From Mytilus edulis (Eukaryota > Mollusca > Bivalvia > Mytilida > Mytilidae): a DNA stretch of 64,000 bases. Position numbers and translations under genes: made by a program. Shown here piece by piece: positions 46,513 through 59,320 of this stretch. The stretch spans positions 8,088,207 to 8,152,206 of the forward strand of contig NC_092353.1 in the NCBI RefSeq assembly GCF_963676685.1. The letters are read 5' to 3'. Position 1 is the first letter of the stretch. Every line of letters starts with the position of its first letter. The notes beneath the pieces were generated by a model. The model searched no databases. It had not been told where the DNA came from and saw only the letters and a program-made list of their open reading frames with translations.

Positions 46513-49500
46513 TCAGTCTTTTAACAGATGCCACTGAGCCACTTGCTGTCGTGGTTTTGTGATCATATCATTCCAATGTCGAGATTCTAAAGGTCCACTT
46601 TTGCTACCTAACATAACTTTGCCGATCATTTCATTACGTCCCACTTTGTCAAAGTCCATGACTGTCACTTCAATTGTGGCCTCTCTAATCCTCTCCCATG
46701 GAATCTCAAAGATGAACGATTCATTGTACACTGGATTCAATGTCCTCATTTTGATTGACGTTTTCTTCTTCTCTGTCTTAGCATTCCCATACATCAGCCA
46801 TAACTTGACATAGGGATCTACAAAAAGTCAGAAAATACTCTCAGATTACAACACCTAATAACCATAGCATTCCCATACATCAGCCATAACTTGACATAGG
46901 GATCTACAAAAAGTCAGAAAATAGTTTCAGATTGCAACACCTAATAACCATATCATAAGACACATTCACACTTATACATATTAAATTCACAGCCATTATA
47001 TATGTTTGAAACCCAATCTTTACAGACCTGAAAAATACAATATTTTTATTTTATGGTTCTTTCTTGAGAAACAGTTTATAAATAGTTGAATGACATAATG
47101 CTTTAGAAAGTAAATATGTTTAACACTCCACCAACCACCAATGAACAGGGATGTGTGGTTGATGATTGCCATTTACCACCTATGAACAAAGATCAGTGGT
47201 ATGATTGCCAATGGTATAACTATCCAACAGAGTTGTAAACAGCTGTCCTTAAACATTATGTTATCTAATTGTAAGATGCTTTGCTGTCCTCAAATGTTTT
47301 TGCCTCATTTTCCTGTTATTATTCACATGCTAAGGAACAATGCAACAGATTTATGTCTTGAAATATCATAAAATATCAATATTGTAAGGGCATCTAAAGG
47401 AAATTATTCTCTTTAAAGACATTATTTTGATGTCATTTATCAATTTTTTATTATGCAACAAAGAATGACTTTTTACAAATGACGCAGTTAAGGCTCACAT
47501 CTCAGAAAACATGTTAACTGTTTGAAATAATGGTGTGGCGTTTAACACGATCAACTTTAAAATAGAATAAATCTGTCAGTATTTAATAAATATTATATAC
47601 TATTTTATCTTTAAGTGAAAAGAAACAAACAAAAGAAGCCATGGAACATTTCTAAATAAATGCTGATTTCGGTCAGGGAAATTAATGCTGATGAAACATC
47701 GCATCATCTTGTGACAATAGTGATACCATGCTGATGAGGGATACATGAGTAATGGTTCTGACACTTTTACAAATATCTGTCTTAGAAAACAGTTAATAAC
47801 CAATTATGTTACATAACTGACTGAAACCAATTAACATGACCTTCTGGATTCCCACCAAACTTAGTGGGCAGAATAATGATACTATGATTGACATTAAGAT
47901 GACCCTTTGGATGCTGACCAAACCTTATGGACAGAATAATGATACACTATGATTGACATATTTTCAATTAGGCTCCAAATACAAAGTTATAAAATATTCC
48001 TGCACCTACATTGTTAGACAGTAATTGACCTTTCTCAAACCGAACAATGACAAAACCTATATTATATTAACAATCAATTTATTGATAAGAGCGTTTTGTA
48101 GAAGATTGCCCTTTCAAGACAATCATACAACATAGAGAATATCTGATGATTTATGATGTAACAATTGCCTGCCGTCTACAAAACATCTTCATATCTATCT
48201 TCATAAAGTTAAGTGAAAAATAAATGCTGTTATTTATGTCAAAATACAGAATATTTCTTTTCAAACGCTACTCTAAATCTAATACTGTAAACCAAATAGT
48301 TTCTAGGAAGGATCTATTTCACCAATAGAAAATAACAATTTGATTTACAGTATTTTTTTCAATGGATTTTGTTATTTACTGATGTGATGCACCAACAGCA
48401 CTGAAATCAAATCTTTATACCCAATAAACTTAAATGTCATTTTTTAACCACTTTAGGATGTAACAATCAATAAAGACAATAGAATGTCTCCAATGCTATT
48501 ATCCCTTAACTTAATTATACTCTGCAAAACATATTAATATGACCTTGACAATGTCTGGACGTCAAATCAATACATTAAGGGGCATTGGAAACAATAAGTA
48601 AGACATAAAGAAAGTTTAAAAAAACTTACTAAGAACATTAAAACAAGAGAAATCTAAAATCTAAATCTTTGATTATTTTTTTTTTAAATTGTTCTTTGTT
48701 CTTTTTGCATCTGAAATTCCAAGACATGTTTTTTTAACATAGAAGATTGGAAAATAGATTTAAAAGTAGCCTGTGCTAACTTTTGAACTAACAATTCAAA
48801 TGCCAAAATGATGTTGCTTGATATTTGGAAATAGTAAAGGATACAAAATGACTAGTGTAAAAGAATTCAAATAGGAAGACCACCGGTCTCATCTGTACAA
48901 AAAGCATGAAAGGCAAAACACTTAAGAACCACATTAACAAACGACATCCACTGAACAGGTCTCATCTGTACAAAAAGCATGAAAGGCTAAACACTTACGA
49001 ACCACATTAACAAACGACATCCACTGAACAGGCTCCTCCTACTTATTGGTTAACTTAGATCACCACATAGTGTTTATAAGATGATAAATAAATTAGGTGC
49101 AAGTGTTTTTATTCTAAATTTTGATGTGAGCATAATCAATCAAGGTTGTAATTGTGATTTCATTGATCAGAGAAATGTGGAAAGATCAGTATTATTGCTT
49201 GAGGAAAGGCATGTTTTGAACATTGCTTCAATTTCCTTCATTTTGAATACATGTTAAGGGGAGATAATTCACTAAGTATACTATGAATAAAATTCAAATA
49301 TGTCAATAATTCTTTTCCTAAGTTGATTTAAAAAAAAAAAGATGACATTCTTTTTTTTAAAAACCTAAATTACTGTAAATTCAGAAATAATGGCATGCAT
49401 TTATAATTGTAATTTTGTCATTTCCGGTTTAACATGAAATTTTCGAAATGAAAGTTTATAAATTTTTGCGATTATAAACCTGTAGCATTTTTTCGCAATG

Positions 49501-52500
49501 ATAAAAACATTAATTTCTGAATTTACAGTACATAAATCTGTTTCTTTATATGAAAAAAAGTATTTTGGAAGATGCATTGGGTAGGTTTTAAAAGGATTAC
49601 TGAGTTGCTGAATTACATCTATATGGTGGATATTTGTCTCATTATCAATCATAATGTATGAACCTTAACTACTCCTTTTTTAATAGTCAATACATGCAAT
49701 CTGTAAAAATGTTGGTTTTTTTTAGTTAGTATTGGTGCTGTCATTTTGGCATATTCTTCTGTGCATGATCACTTGGCATTCAGGCCTCCTGTAAATTAAT
49801 CAAATCTTCCTTCTGTCTTTTTTTTTAATTAGTTTTAACTTCCTGGTTTAATGCTATCAAACAAACAATTATACTGCTATCACCGCTATTGTTAATGGTA
49901 AATAATAAATCACACTTTAATTATACCACCGTTGTATGGAAAAGGGGAGGTAATTCATCTCTGGTAAGCTTACCACATCCTTCTGTGTATGGGTTTATTG
50001 GATAATAATTATTTGAAAGGATTACCAGGGTAGAGGCAAATAAAAAATTTAATTACACAATTCATATGACAAAAGTTGATTCTGCATTTGTTTCAATAAA
50101 GCAATTAACTCTCATAGTTTGACAAAATGGTTCCCTGCTATTGTAAATTGGACAAAAAAGAATACCAATTGCAATCTACTGTAATATTAATCAGTTTGGT
50201 TTATTCTATATTTAATGACATGAAACTCTTATACTGTGGATTCATTAATATTCGTTGGATACCAATTTTCATGGATTTCATTGGTACAGGTTAACCACGA
50301 ATTAAAATGTTCAGTGAATTGTAAATTTTCTATATGCTTTATATGCAGAGATTGGTATAAACAAGAAATCAAATATCCACGAAAATATATTTTTCGCCTA
50401 TCCACGAAAATTGATACCCACTTTTGTTTTTAGAATATTAGTCAGAACTCTTTCAAATCAATTTTGACAACAATTTTGGTAAATATCTTCTAAATTTCAA
50501 AGAATCACAGAATATCCTAATTTGCTTTAATTTTCAACTAAATCCTTCACAAGTTTCATGAAGAAAAATAAGGTTTGAAAAGAGTTCGCTCCCCTACCCA
50601 AGGTCTTCATCCTTACTTAAATAAATCAAAAACAGAATCATCTTTGGTAATAGTAAAATGGTCTTTTAAGTAACAAAAATCTTCCAAATACCACACTAAC
50701 AGGTACCAATGTCATAAAACTAATACCAAAAACATATGTATAAAATTCATACAATGACCAAATACTCATAAATTTATTGAAATAAGAGGCAAAGAAAACA
50801 GAGAGTTTCCACCTGCAGGCAGTGGAGAATAAATAGTAGTATGAAGCAGTGGTTCAAAGTTGAGGGGTTCAAGGACATCCTTTAAATGGAATGAAAACTT
50901 TATATGCAGATAAATCTTTCCAGTACCTACTAATTGATTATATAATACAGTGTAACCTTGTACCACACATATCTTTTTTGGCCAACATGTTACTATTTGC
51001 AGAGTATTATGATGCCTACTTATATTTTGATATTTGAATAAGGATACATTACACCATAAGAATTAGTAAAATAAATAATAATTGAATAAAGTTTTAGAAA
51101 CAGTAAAATGCAAATTGAGTTGAAATTTTCAAAGATAAAGGTAACACATATTTCAAAGATGTTTCATAGTCAAATTTTTTTAATTAAAGCAATTAATTAT
51201 CTTGGATTTGAATAACAAGTTTCAAAGTAAACATGTGATTAATACTTGAAATGTTTGGGGAGTTGGGAGATATGACCATCAGCTACTCACAACATAGGCT
51301 TCTAAATGTTGTTCTCCTAATATGGTCATTTTCTGTTTCTGACAGAAAATGATATGTTTTGTATATAATTGAAAGGAATATGGGATATAAAAAACACTTG
51401 ATCATATTGAAATTTAATAAGAGTTGATATCAAGTCATATACAATTCCTGAAACCTATAAGTATCAAATGAAAGTTTATCTGCATATAAAGTTTGTATTC
51501 CATCATATTATCATGCAAACCCATAATTCCATGTGACCCCTAACTTTCTCCTCACCTGATGTGCCATACTTGATCTTTTTAAACAATACTAAATAATACA
51601 AGAATCAGGTTTATCATTTCATAGCACCATTTCTGTGTAAAAAAATTATCTGATGATTTAATGGGAAAAAATATGCCTTCACGACATCACATTACACAAG
51701 TCAGCTTTGTCCTTTTACTGAAACTGGAATAAGTGAATGGTGTTTTATCTGGAAATATATAGTTTCTGTCAAACATTTGTGATGTCGGTGCGAAATTGTA
51801 TCACAATAGTGGCCATTCTGGTCTAAATTTCACCTATATATCAATAATCATTCCAGCTATTTTCAAACACATCTTATATCTTTATAATCATTTCAAAAAT
51901 AAAAATTAGTTACAATTTGTTTGGATAATGGAATAAAAGCTAAAATTGTATTGGTTTGAATTTAGATTTTTTGACTTTTTTTTATTTCAGTGCTGATGAG
52001 TTCTGAGGTGTCTTATGATAACTTAAAGATTATATCACAATTCAGTACAGTTATTTCATAGATGAGAGCTTAACACACATCCAAAATATACTAATTTGTG
52101 GACCACTATTTATATACCTATTCAATACAGGTACACAAATTCAGCTATAGAACAAATCATTAATACTGAAAATTCAGAAATTTTTGTTTTCTTTTATCAT
52201 TGCTATTGTTATTCAATGGTCACCAAACTTTAACAAAACTGTTGAAATTCTAGGAAATGCTACATGTAAATATTTGAAACTATCAAAATGTAAAGTGCAA
52301 GCTTTCATTTTTGTGAAACCTATTCATTTCATTCAAAGTCTTTGTAATAACAATAACAAAGTATTACAAAAACCTCTGAATTTACTGTATATAAAGTAAT
52401 GACTGATGATGTCTATACCTGAAGCACCAGTTATATCTTTTGCCTTGAGATCTTTGGCTTTCATCACTATCACAGTGAGACGTCCTACGGCAGGCTGGTA

Positions 52501-55500
52501 GGACAAAGACAGCAAGAGTTCTCCTAATTTACCCTGAAATTACAAATCTTCAAATTACGAAAACAACAGGTCGTACATCAGATTTTCACTTATTAAATCT
52601 GCTAGAAGGACCAACAGTAGCTGAGATTAAAATCTTCGTTAAAAAAAAAATCATTACAATAATAAACATTTCAAACTTAAAAGAAGCAAATTCAATTGTA
52701 AACTCCAGTCAATCTGAGCTATTCTTTGTTAACATCATCCGCTTAAAAAGTCTGATTCAATAAAATGATTAATCTCACCACAATATACATTGGTCAAATA
52801 GAATTTGTCTGGAGCAGCATGTGTAAATTGGTGACATTTCCGTATATTCTTTCAATTTAATCCGTTTATTGTCGGTATGGATATATTTTTTGCTGAGTGA
52901 TTTTAAAAGTCAGTGCAATTTTTGAACACTAGTTCAATCATTAAGTGAAAGACGTAGATTGTCAAGAATATTTAGCAACAAACTCAGATGGATATGTTTT
53001 CAGATTTGTTATATAGGATCAAGATTTTTTTTAAATACAATACAAAAATAAGGAGATGTGCCAATGAGAAAACTATCCATCAGATCTTAATGAAGAAGGA
53101 CCTATGTACAGACAATTGTAAACCTTTAAGCCCCCTCCCCTACAGCTGGGGCATAAAAAAGGTAAAATTCCCATAACTCCTACAAAAATTAAAATAAAAT
53201 GACTTAAGAGTGATCAAGGGTAAAGTTGCTGAAGTGGTTTAAGAACAGACAAAAAACAAGAATGTGTCCTCAGTACACGAATGCCCCACTCGCACTATCA
53301 TTTTCTATGTTCAGTGGACCGTGAAATTGGGGTAAAATCTCTAATTTTGCATTAAAATTAGAAAGATCATATCATAGGGAACATGTGTACCAAGTTTAAA
53401 GTCGATTGGACTTCAACTTCATCAAAAACTACCTCGACCAAAAACTTTAACCTGAAGCGGGACAGACGGACGAACGGACGAACGAACGAACAGACGGACG
53501 GACGGACGCACAGACCAGAAAACATAATGCCCCTCTACTATCGTAGGTGGGGCATAATTACAATATTCACCTCATATATGGTGTAGCATAAACTATGTGT
53601 TATATCTTACCCGACTGTCTTTACATGGCTGTAGAAACCTCCACATCACAGGAGATTGTGACAGATCTATTTCATTAAGAGGAATGTAGGTTTCTCCTAT
53701 AGGATCATCTCGACTAAATCTGTCATAATCTATTACTTGTAAATATAATGTCTTCTCTAATAACTTGTTGTGTGGCCAGCCTGAAAATGATAAAGATAAA
53801 CAATTTGTTGTATAATTCAAAGCCTAATATAAAAAGATTTCAAGAATGGTGAATTGTATAACTATTATAACACATCATATTCTTCAATAATATTTATAGC
53901 TGGCTAATAAATTGAGCTTCATATACATAACTTCTGAAAATTTACTTTGGAAAATTAGTATAAACAAACACTTGAGGGACTATTTACCAAATCATTAGCA
54001 AAAGCTATACATTTGAATGACTATTGTACCAACTCATTAGCATATTAGCTTAATATTTTTGTCATTTTTGTTATATTAATTAAACTTATATTGGATTGGT
54101 AACAAGAAATTTCAACTTCTGGATTTTAGTTTGAAAGTCTAAAGTTACAACTATTGAATCTTTTTAAGGCCATCATGTTGAGTAATTCTAACACCTGACT
54201 GAGCTGCGTCTTTTCAAACCATTGTTATATGGTCTTTCAAAATTTCTTAAGATTCACATTATTCATATCTAAAGAATACTTAAGTTTCAGGCATAAGATC
54301 GATATGCTTCTTGCAATACAGATATTTGATCGAATTTACACATTAAACACTTGTTTTCATATTCAATTACATTACTGCAACATCCAGAGGGTTATTGAAC
54401 GGAAAAATCAACAACTTATTCATTTCAGCATGTACCTTTTAACTCGGTTTTAACACTTATGTCACATATTGAACAGCAGAAAATTGCACAGCTTGAAGTG
54501 ACATTACAATGTTAGTATGTTATAAGACTGAGAAGTATATAACTTGAGTTATGTAATTCTACAATGACTTTAATGTCACATCATGTCCTGTCAGTAATTT
54601 GAGGATCACCAATCTTGTTATATTAAGATCTTGCTCAACAGTAACATATCTTTTTACTTGGAAGTGTTTTATCTTTGAATGTCTGAGGCAGAGTTTTATT
54701 TGCTATAGCTTTAGTCCAAGCAAACCTAATAAATCAACTCGAGCATTTCCAGTAGTTTTAAACAAGGTTATTGGACTTGATTGTTTTTTTATAAATGTCC
54801 TTGACAGTGTTATTTTTACCTTATCCTTTTTTGAGACATTTCCTTCCATTCATATGATATTCAATACCCTGAATTGTTTTATCTTTTTTTTTTTACTAAT
54901 TATGATTAAACTGTTTATAGAAAGTCTTTGATATAAAACTCTTGATATTGGTATTATATAAACTCAACATTAGCAATGATCCAAATACATGAGGTCAAGG
55001 TCATATGAACAGATGGACATGTTCACTTTACAATTATTGCTGTCACATTAAATTCTTCGGAATTTGAGCTTTCTTGATGAAAGCAAAAGCAGAAGAAACA
55101 CTTTGTATGCAGCAAATCTATATCTAGTGTTGTTTTCCTATTCTAACACTGGGTCATACAGCTGCTAGTGGACTGATTCCCAAGGGTACCATCAGATTAA
55201 TAGTCTGTACTTCAGTGCTAACATAATTTATCACAAACTTTCTTTAAATTCTCAGTTGATAAATTATGTAGTTATTAAGAAACTTTTTAAGATTCCAATT
55301 TCTTCAGGCAAAGTTGACCTTAAAAGAATTCTGCTAAATTCAGAGTTTCTAGGTCTTATTTGGTTAAACAGGTCACATATTCAATAGATAGATAGAAGAA
55401 GTTGTAGCATGAGTGTCATGAGACAAATCTCAATTCAAGTCACAAGTTGTAAAAGTAAGCCATTTAAGGTCAAAGTACGTCTACAACAAGGAGTTTTGGC

Positions 55501-58500
55501 TCACACAAAACAGCAAGCTATAATTTAAGGCCCCATCAAATGACTAGTATAAAACCATTCAAACAGGAAAAGTTAATAATGTATGCATTTTTGGCTGTGA
55601 AGATTTCGTGAAAGGGATAAATTCAGGCTCCTGAACACACCAAATCTATAAAGCATTATTTCCATCTGATTAAATCTCAATATCTAACTCAAATTTTTAT
55701 AAGTCACACAAACTTAACATTGACAAATATGGAATCATAAAAATGAGGTCAAGACAGATGGCTATGACCCCCTTAGCAATCATGAATCATTCTACATACT
55801 AAATATCACTTACTTACCACTAGTGGTTCCCCATAAACTGGCCTACTCACAAACTAATACATGTACAGTAAGCAAAAGTTAATAGACCATGACTGAGGGG
55901 GTGGGGCCAAATAATCTCCATGATAATGAGATGTGCCAATATACAATGTTACCGCCACCACCACTAGAACTTAAATCAAGCAAAATACATTGTTTCTGCC
56001 ATCGCCTCTACTGCTAGAAACAGCATACTAAAAATGTCTTGTTTTTTGACTTCCTCAAGGCAATACAAAAACCAAAAAATGTTAATTAGTAATAATTAGA
56101 ATTTTTTTCCCCTCCAGAGTAAAAGTGGGAGCCAATTATAACAAGTGAAACTGCGAGCTACTGCTCACTGATGATACCCCCGCCGCAAGTGGATAATATT
56201 AATAGTGTAAAAATATGCAAGTGTTCGGTAAACAGGAAGTTGTTGAGTGATGAATCTGAAAACGCATCACACGGTATAGCTGACTTATATAAATCCTGAA
56301 ACCAAATTTCAGAAATCCTTGTATTGTAGTTCCTGAGAAAAATGTGACGAAAATTTTCAACTTGGCTATCATGTGTAAAATCATACAAGTGTTCGGTAAA
56401 CAGGAAGTTGTCGAGTGATGAATCTGAAAACGCATCACACGGTATAGCTGACTTATATAAATCCTGAAACCAAATTTCAGAAATCCTTGTATTGTAGTTC
56501 CTGAGAAAAATGTGACGAAAATTTTCAACTTGGCTATCATGTGTAAAATCATACAAGTGTTCGGTAAACAGGAAGTTGTCGAGTGATGAATCTGAAAACG
56601 CATCACACGGTATAGCTGACTTATATAAATCCTGAAACCAAATTTCAGAAATCCTCGTATTGTAGTTCCTGAGAAAAATGTGACGAAAATTTTCAACTTG
56701 GCTATCATGTGTAAAATCATACAAGTGTTCGGTAAACAGGAAGTTGTCGAGTGATGAATCTGAAAACGCATCACACGGTATAGCTGACTTATATAAATCC
56801 TGAAACCAAATTTCAGAAATCCTTGTATTGTAGTTCCTGAGAAAAATGTGACGAAAATTTTCAACTTGGCTATCATGTGTAAAATCATACAAGTGTTCGG
56901 TAAACAGGAAGTTGTCGAGTGATGAATCTGAAAACGCATCACACGGTATAGCTGACTTATATAAATCCTGAAACCAAATTTCAGAAATCCTTGTATTGTA
57001 GTTCCTGAGAAAAATGTGACGAAAATTTTCAACTTGGCTATCATGTGTAAAATCAGACAAGTGTTCGGTAAACAGGAAGTTGTCGAGTGATGAATCTGAA
57101 AACGCATAACACGGTATGGCTGACATATATAAATGTTGATACCAAATTACAGAAAGGGTGGATGTGTAGTTCCTGAGAAAAATGTGACGAAAGTTTCATG
57201 GGACGGACTGACTGACGGACGGACTGATGGACGGACTGATGGACGGACTGATGGACGGACTGACGGACTGATGGACGGACAGACAGAGGTAAAACAGTAT
57301 ACCCCCCCTTTTTTAAAGCGGGGGTATAATAATGAAACCACAAGAAAGTCCAATACTATATAAATGAGCCAGCCTGGATATTGTGACATAAATCTATACA
57401 TCTGGTGACATCAAGACTGTATCATTACAAGTTATACTCCATGTGCACTGCTGTAATGGATGTCCTCAATAGTATGAGCTATACATTTATAGATAATATC
57501 AAAACCAATTGTCTTTATGGCTATTTGTAATTTATAAATTATATTTTCTATTTCCTATATTTATGGTTATTTCTAAGAAAAACATGATCCTTGAAATGAG
57601 GCCATTATGAAATTGATATTTAACTGTTCGTCTATTCCTTATATTGAGTTAGATTGATGTAGGGAACTTAAGACAATTTTGATCCCTGAAGGTATCTGTA
57701 TCTTATTTATATTTTATTTCTCTTGTTTTCTGACATTTTTACATGATGTACCTATAAGGGATTTTATAAATGTCAGATCTTCCTTAGATCACAAAATATA
57801 TGTACGAAAGAACCAATAAAATGTTTCAGACCTCTAAAAGTTTATCATTTATTTCAGCTGTTTTATTGAGTTGTTTTATTTCTTTTTTATCCGTTTTCTA
57901 AGCAAACACTTTTAAAGGAATTCAATCAAGGGAACCATTGCATTCAGTTGCTTATTAATTCAATTAAATCAAGACCATAATTACACAAGTAACATGAACA
58001 ACAAAATTATTTGTTTTGTAAAAAATATTTCTGTCCTCCATTACTGTTTACCTTGCAACAAAATCATTTTCATTTGCCTGTGTACATTATTCTATTTGGC
58101 AGCATTTTGTTTAAAGTTATGGTTGTCTTTCTCAAATTGTTTAACATCTCATTCCTTATTTTATTGATTTTGTATCTACATTGTGACATTGATCAAATTT
58201 ATTCGTTCAATGAATATTCACTGGTTTGTGATAATTATGTATGTTTTTTGATTGAGTTAAACTATTTTAATTGATATTTTATAGTGTGTCCTTCTATGTT
58301 GTTACACTATTGTTTCAGGTAAGGGTGAAGGATGGTACCTATTAAAACGTTTAAACCCTGGTGCCTTGTTTGCACCTGTCCTAAGTCAGGAATCTGTTGT
58401 TCAGTGGTTGTCGTTTGTTTGGTTCATAAGTGTTTCTAGTTTTTTATTTAAATAAGACCATTGGTTTTCCCGTTTGAATGGGTTTACACTAATCATTTAT

Positions 58501-59320
58501 GGGCCCTTCATAGCTTGCTGTTCACTGTGAGCCTAGGCTCCATGTTAAAGACCGTACTTTGACCTATAATGGTTTACTTTTACAAATTGGGACTTGGATG
58601 GAGAGTTGTCTTATTGGCACTCATACCACATCTTCTTATATCTACATATCTTTTATGGGCAATTACTACTGAATCCAAACATGTGTTGACAAATTTTTGT
58701 GGCAGTCTGTTTGGTCTTATTCAATTTTATGAAAAGGATGTTTAAAATAATGTCAATGTCTAATCCATATGGACCTCAAGTAATCTTACATAAGATAAAT
58801 GAAGGAAAGGTGTTAGTCCTTAGCAAAATTGATTCCATTGTACCAACCAATTGTACAAATATATCAAAATAGGGTTGATATTGAACCCAAGAAAATTAAT
58901 GATCAGATACGATTTATATGTTTAAGTCCTTTCTTACTTACCTTCAAAGAGAAAACATTCATTCCAACGTGGGTTGAGATTGCGTTTCTTCACTTTAGTT
59001 AAAAGTTTATGTTTTTTGTCTGGTAGTAATAATATTTTAACATAAGGGTCACTAGTTCCCGAAAAGTCTTTGGCAATTAAATTTGTTGCTTGTAACACTT
59101 TTAACGTTAATGTTAAAGTTTGAAAATCATAACTAAGTGAAATTTGTAATTTTCCTAATCCACAATCAACACCTTCTGTAGGATCAGGTGGAGGTAACTC
59201 TTCTTCAACAACGGGATCTTCCATTAACATATTGGCGAAGTTTTTCATTCCCTTCCAAACACTGCCATTTTCTTCATCTGTGCTTGTTGTGGACTTTTGT
59301 GAGTTTGATTGTGATAAAGT
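46513..59320 (-). CDS. syt7-like: Synaptotagmin-7-like gene, 3' part (four exons, C2A and C2B)
   Basis: Minus-strand exons are 59320-58942, 53780-53611, 52533-52419 and 46817-46513 (stop), all with GT-AG introns. Together they encode 322 residues in one continuous frame. The first is linker ([13 protein letters not shown]) and the start of C2A ([51 protein letters not shown]). The second completes C2A ([18 protein letters not shown]). The third starts C2B ([14 protein letters not shown]). The last completes it ([23 protein letters not shown]) and ends [30 protein letters not shown] and VAQWH are characteristic of SYT7. The role of the family is Ca2+-dependent membrane fusion and repair. The Ca2+ loop Asp residues are present in C2A. 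In C2B loop 3 the final Asp is Glu (DFDKVGRNE). N-terminal transmembrane exons lie beyond 64000. Confidence 0.92.
46781..46952 (-). repeat. 86-bp tandem duplication covering the last-exon splice acceptor
   Basis: 46781-46866 and 46867-46952 are direct copies (GCATTCCCATACATCAGCC to CCTAATAACCATA) with few differences. Each carries the branch-site side, the acceptor TTTTTGTAG and the first 37 bases of the last synaptotagmin exon. The upstream acceptor (exon edge 46903) would read through to an in-frame TAG at the downstream acceptor. Confidence 0.9.
46953..48880 (-). other. Synaptotagmin intron (5.6 kb), left part
   Basis: No exon found. Diverged phrases repeat at 47100-47230 (ACCACC(A/T)ATGAACA) and 47820-47960 (GACCTTCTGGATTC and GACCCTTTGGATGC, each followed by ACCAAAC and AGAATAATGATAC), i.e. 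small old tandem repeats. Confidence 0.5.
48885..49030 (-). repeat. 73-bp tandem pair from a SINE-like repeat
   Basis: GGTCTCATCTGTACAAAAAG to AACGACATCCACTGAACA occurs at 48885 and again at 48958. It is antisense to the CAGGAATCTGTTGTTCAGTG..GTCGTTTG tract at 58385. Confidence 0.7.
49371..49530. mobile_element. 160-bp MITE in a synaptotagmin intron
   Basis: TACTGTAAATTCAGAAAT at the left is matched by ATTTCTGAATTTACAGTA at the right. Inside, TTTCG..ATGAAAGTTTATAA and TTTTGCGATTATAAAC with TTTTTCGCAATGATAA continue the inverted arrangement. Non-coding. Confidence 0.8.
50233..50440. mobile_element. Foldback MITE in a synaptotagmin intron
   Basis: CTGTGGATTCATTAATATTCGT and GGATACCAATTTTCATGGAT at the left face ATCCACGAAAATTGATACCCAC at the right (inverted, few mismatches). 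TATCCACGAAAAT is repeated near 50373 and 50400. Confidence 0.7.
50441..52418 (-). other. Synaptotagmin intron, right part
   Basis: AT-rich with no exon, MITE or RNA gene that I can support. Short ORFs (50766-50966, 52184-52399) have no features. Confidence 0.45.
53275..53562. mobile_element. MITE-like repeat with GGACGGAC minisatellite
   Basis: ATGCCCCACTCGC at the left and GTAGGTGGGGCAT at the right form short terminal inverted repeats. Inside are CATAGGGAACATGTGTACCA and, at 53460-53512, a GACGGACGAAC tract. This combination of short inverted ends and a GGAC-type microsatellite also occurs at 56174-57327. Confidence 0.65.
53821..55370 (-). other. Synaptotagmin intron (5.2 kb), left part
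   Basis: No exon or clear repeat apart from ATGAGGTCAAGGTCATATGA near 54990, a fragment of the family tandemly arrayed at 62350-63280. Confidence 0.4.
55380..55625 (-). repeat. SINE-like dispersed repeat, antisense copy
   Basis: GTGTCATGAGACAAATCTCA, GTAAGCCATTTAAGGTCAAAG and AACAGCAAGCTATAATTTAA are the reverse of 58495-58620 (TAGCTTGCTGTTC, TTTGACCTATAATGGTTTAC, GAGAGTTGTCTTATTGGCAC). Confidence 0.7.
55860..56040 (+). repeat. GACTGAGGGG-type repeat
   Basis: TAATAGACCATGACTGAGGG, GGGCCAAATAATCTCCAT and TGCTAGAAACAGCATACTA parallel 43015-43340. Confidence 0.5.
56174..57327. mobile_element. TIR element with a 168-bp tandem expansion and GGAC minisatellite
   Basis: ATACCCCCGC (56174-56183) and GCGGGGGTAT (57318-57327) are exact inverted ends. 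Between them GTGTTCGGTAAACAGGAAGT starts at 56221, 56389, 56557, 56725, 56893 and 57061, an exact 168-bp spacing. Five units are almost identical (single-base differences, e.g. TGTTGAG in the first). The sixth is diverged and runs into a GGACGGACTGAT minisatellite (57203-57289). It resembles non-autonomous bivalve elements that carry core tandem repeats plus a microsatellite (pearl/CvA type), an inference. It lies in a synaptotagmin intron. Confidence 0.82.
57328..58317 (-). other. Synaptotagmin intron, no feature
   Basis: AT-rich; no exon, repeat or structured motif recognised. Confidence 0.4.
58318..58645 (+). repeat. SINE-like dispersed repeat, sense copy
   Basis: This is the longest copy here of the family: GGTACCTATTAAAACGTTTA, CCTGTCCTAAGTCAGGAATC, CATAGCTTGCTGTTCACTG, ACCGTACTTTGACCTATAAT, GAGAGTTGTCTTATTGGCAC and ACCACATCTTC. 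Partial copies are at 11445, 45190, 48885 (antisense), 55380 (antisense), 3195, 4735 and 28795. No A/B boxes were recognised with confidence. Confidence 0.7.

Noticed and set aside
56158-57126. Two long overlapping minus-strand ORFs (322 and 302 codons) made of 56-residue repeats
   Set aside because: They are produced by a 168-bp tandem repeat inside a TIR element. Both frames are open only because the unit is a multiple of three and lacks stops, and they lie in an intron of the synaptotagmin gene.
57133-57363. ORFs with [10 protein letters not shown] or SVRPSVRPS runs
   Set aside because: They are translations of the GGAC minisatellite in a repeat element.
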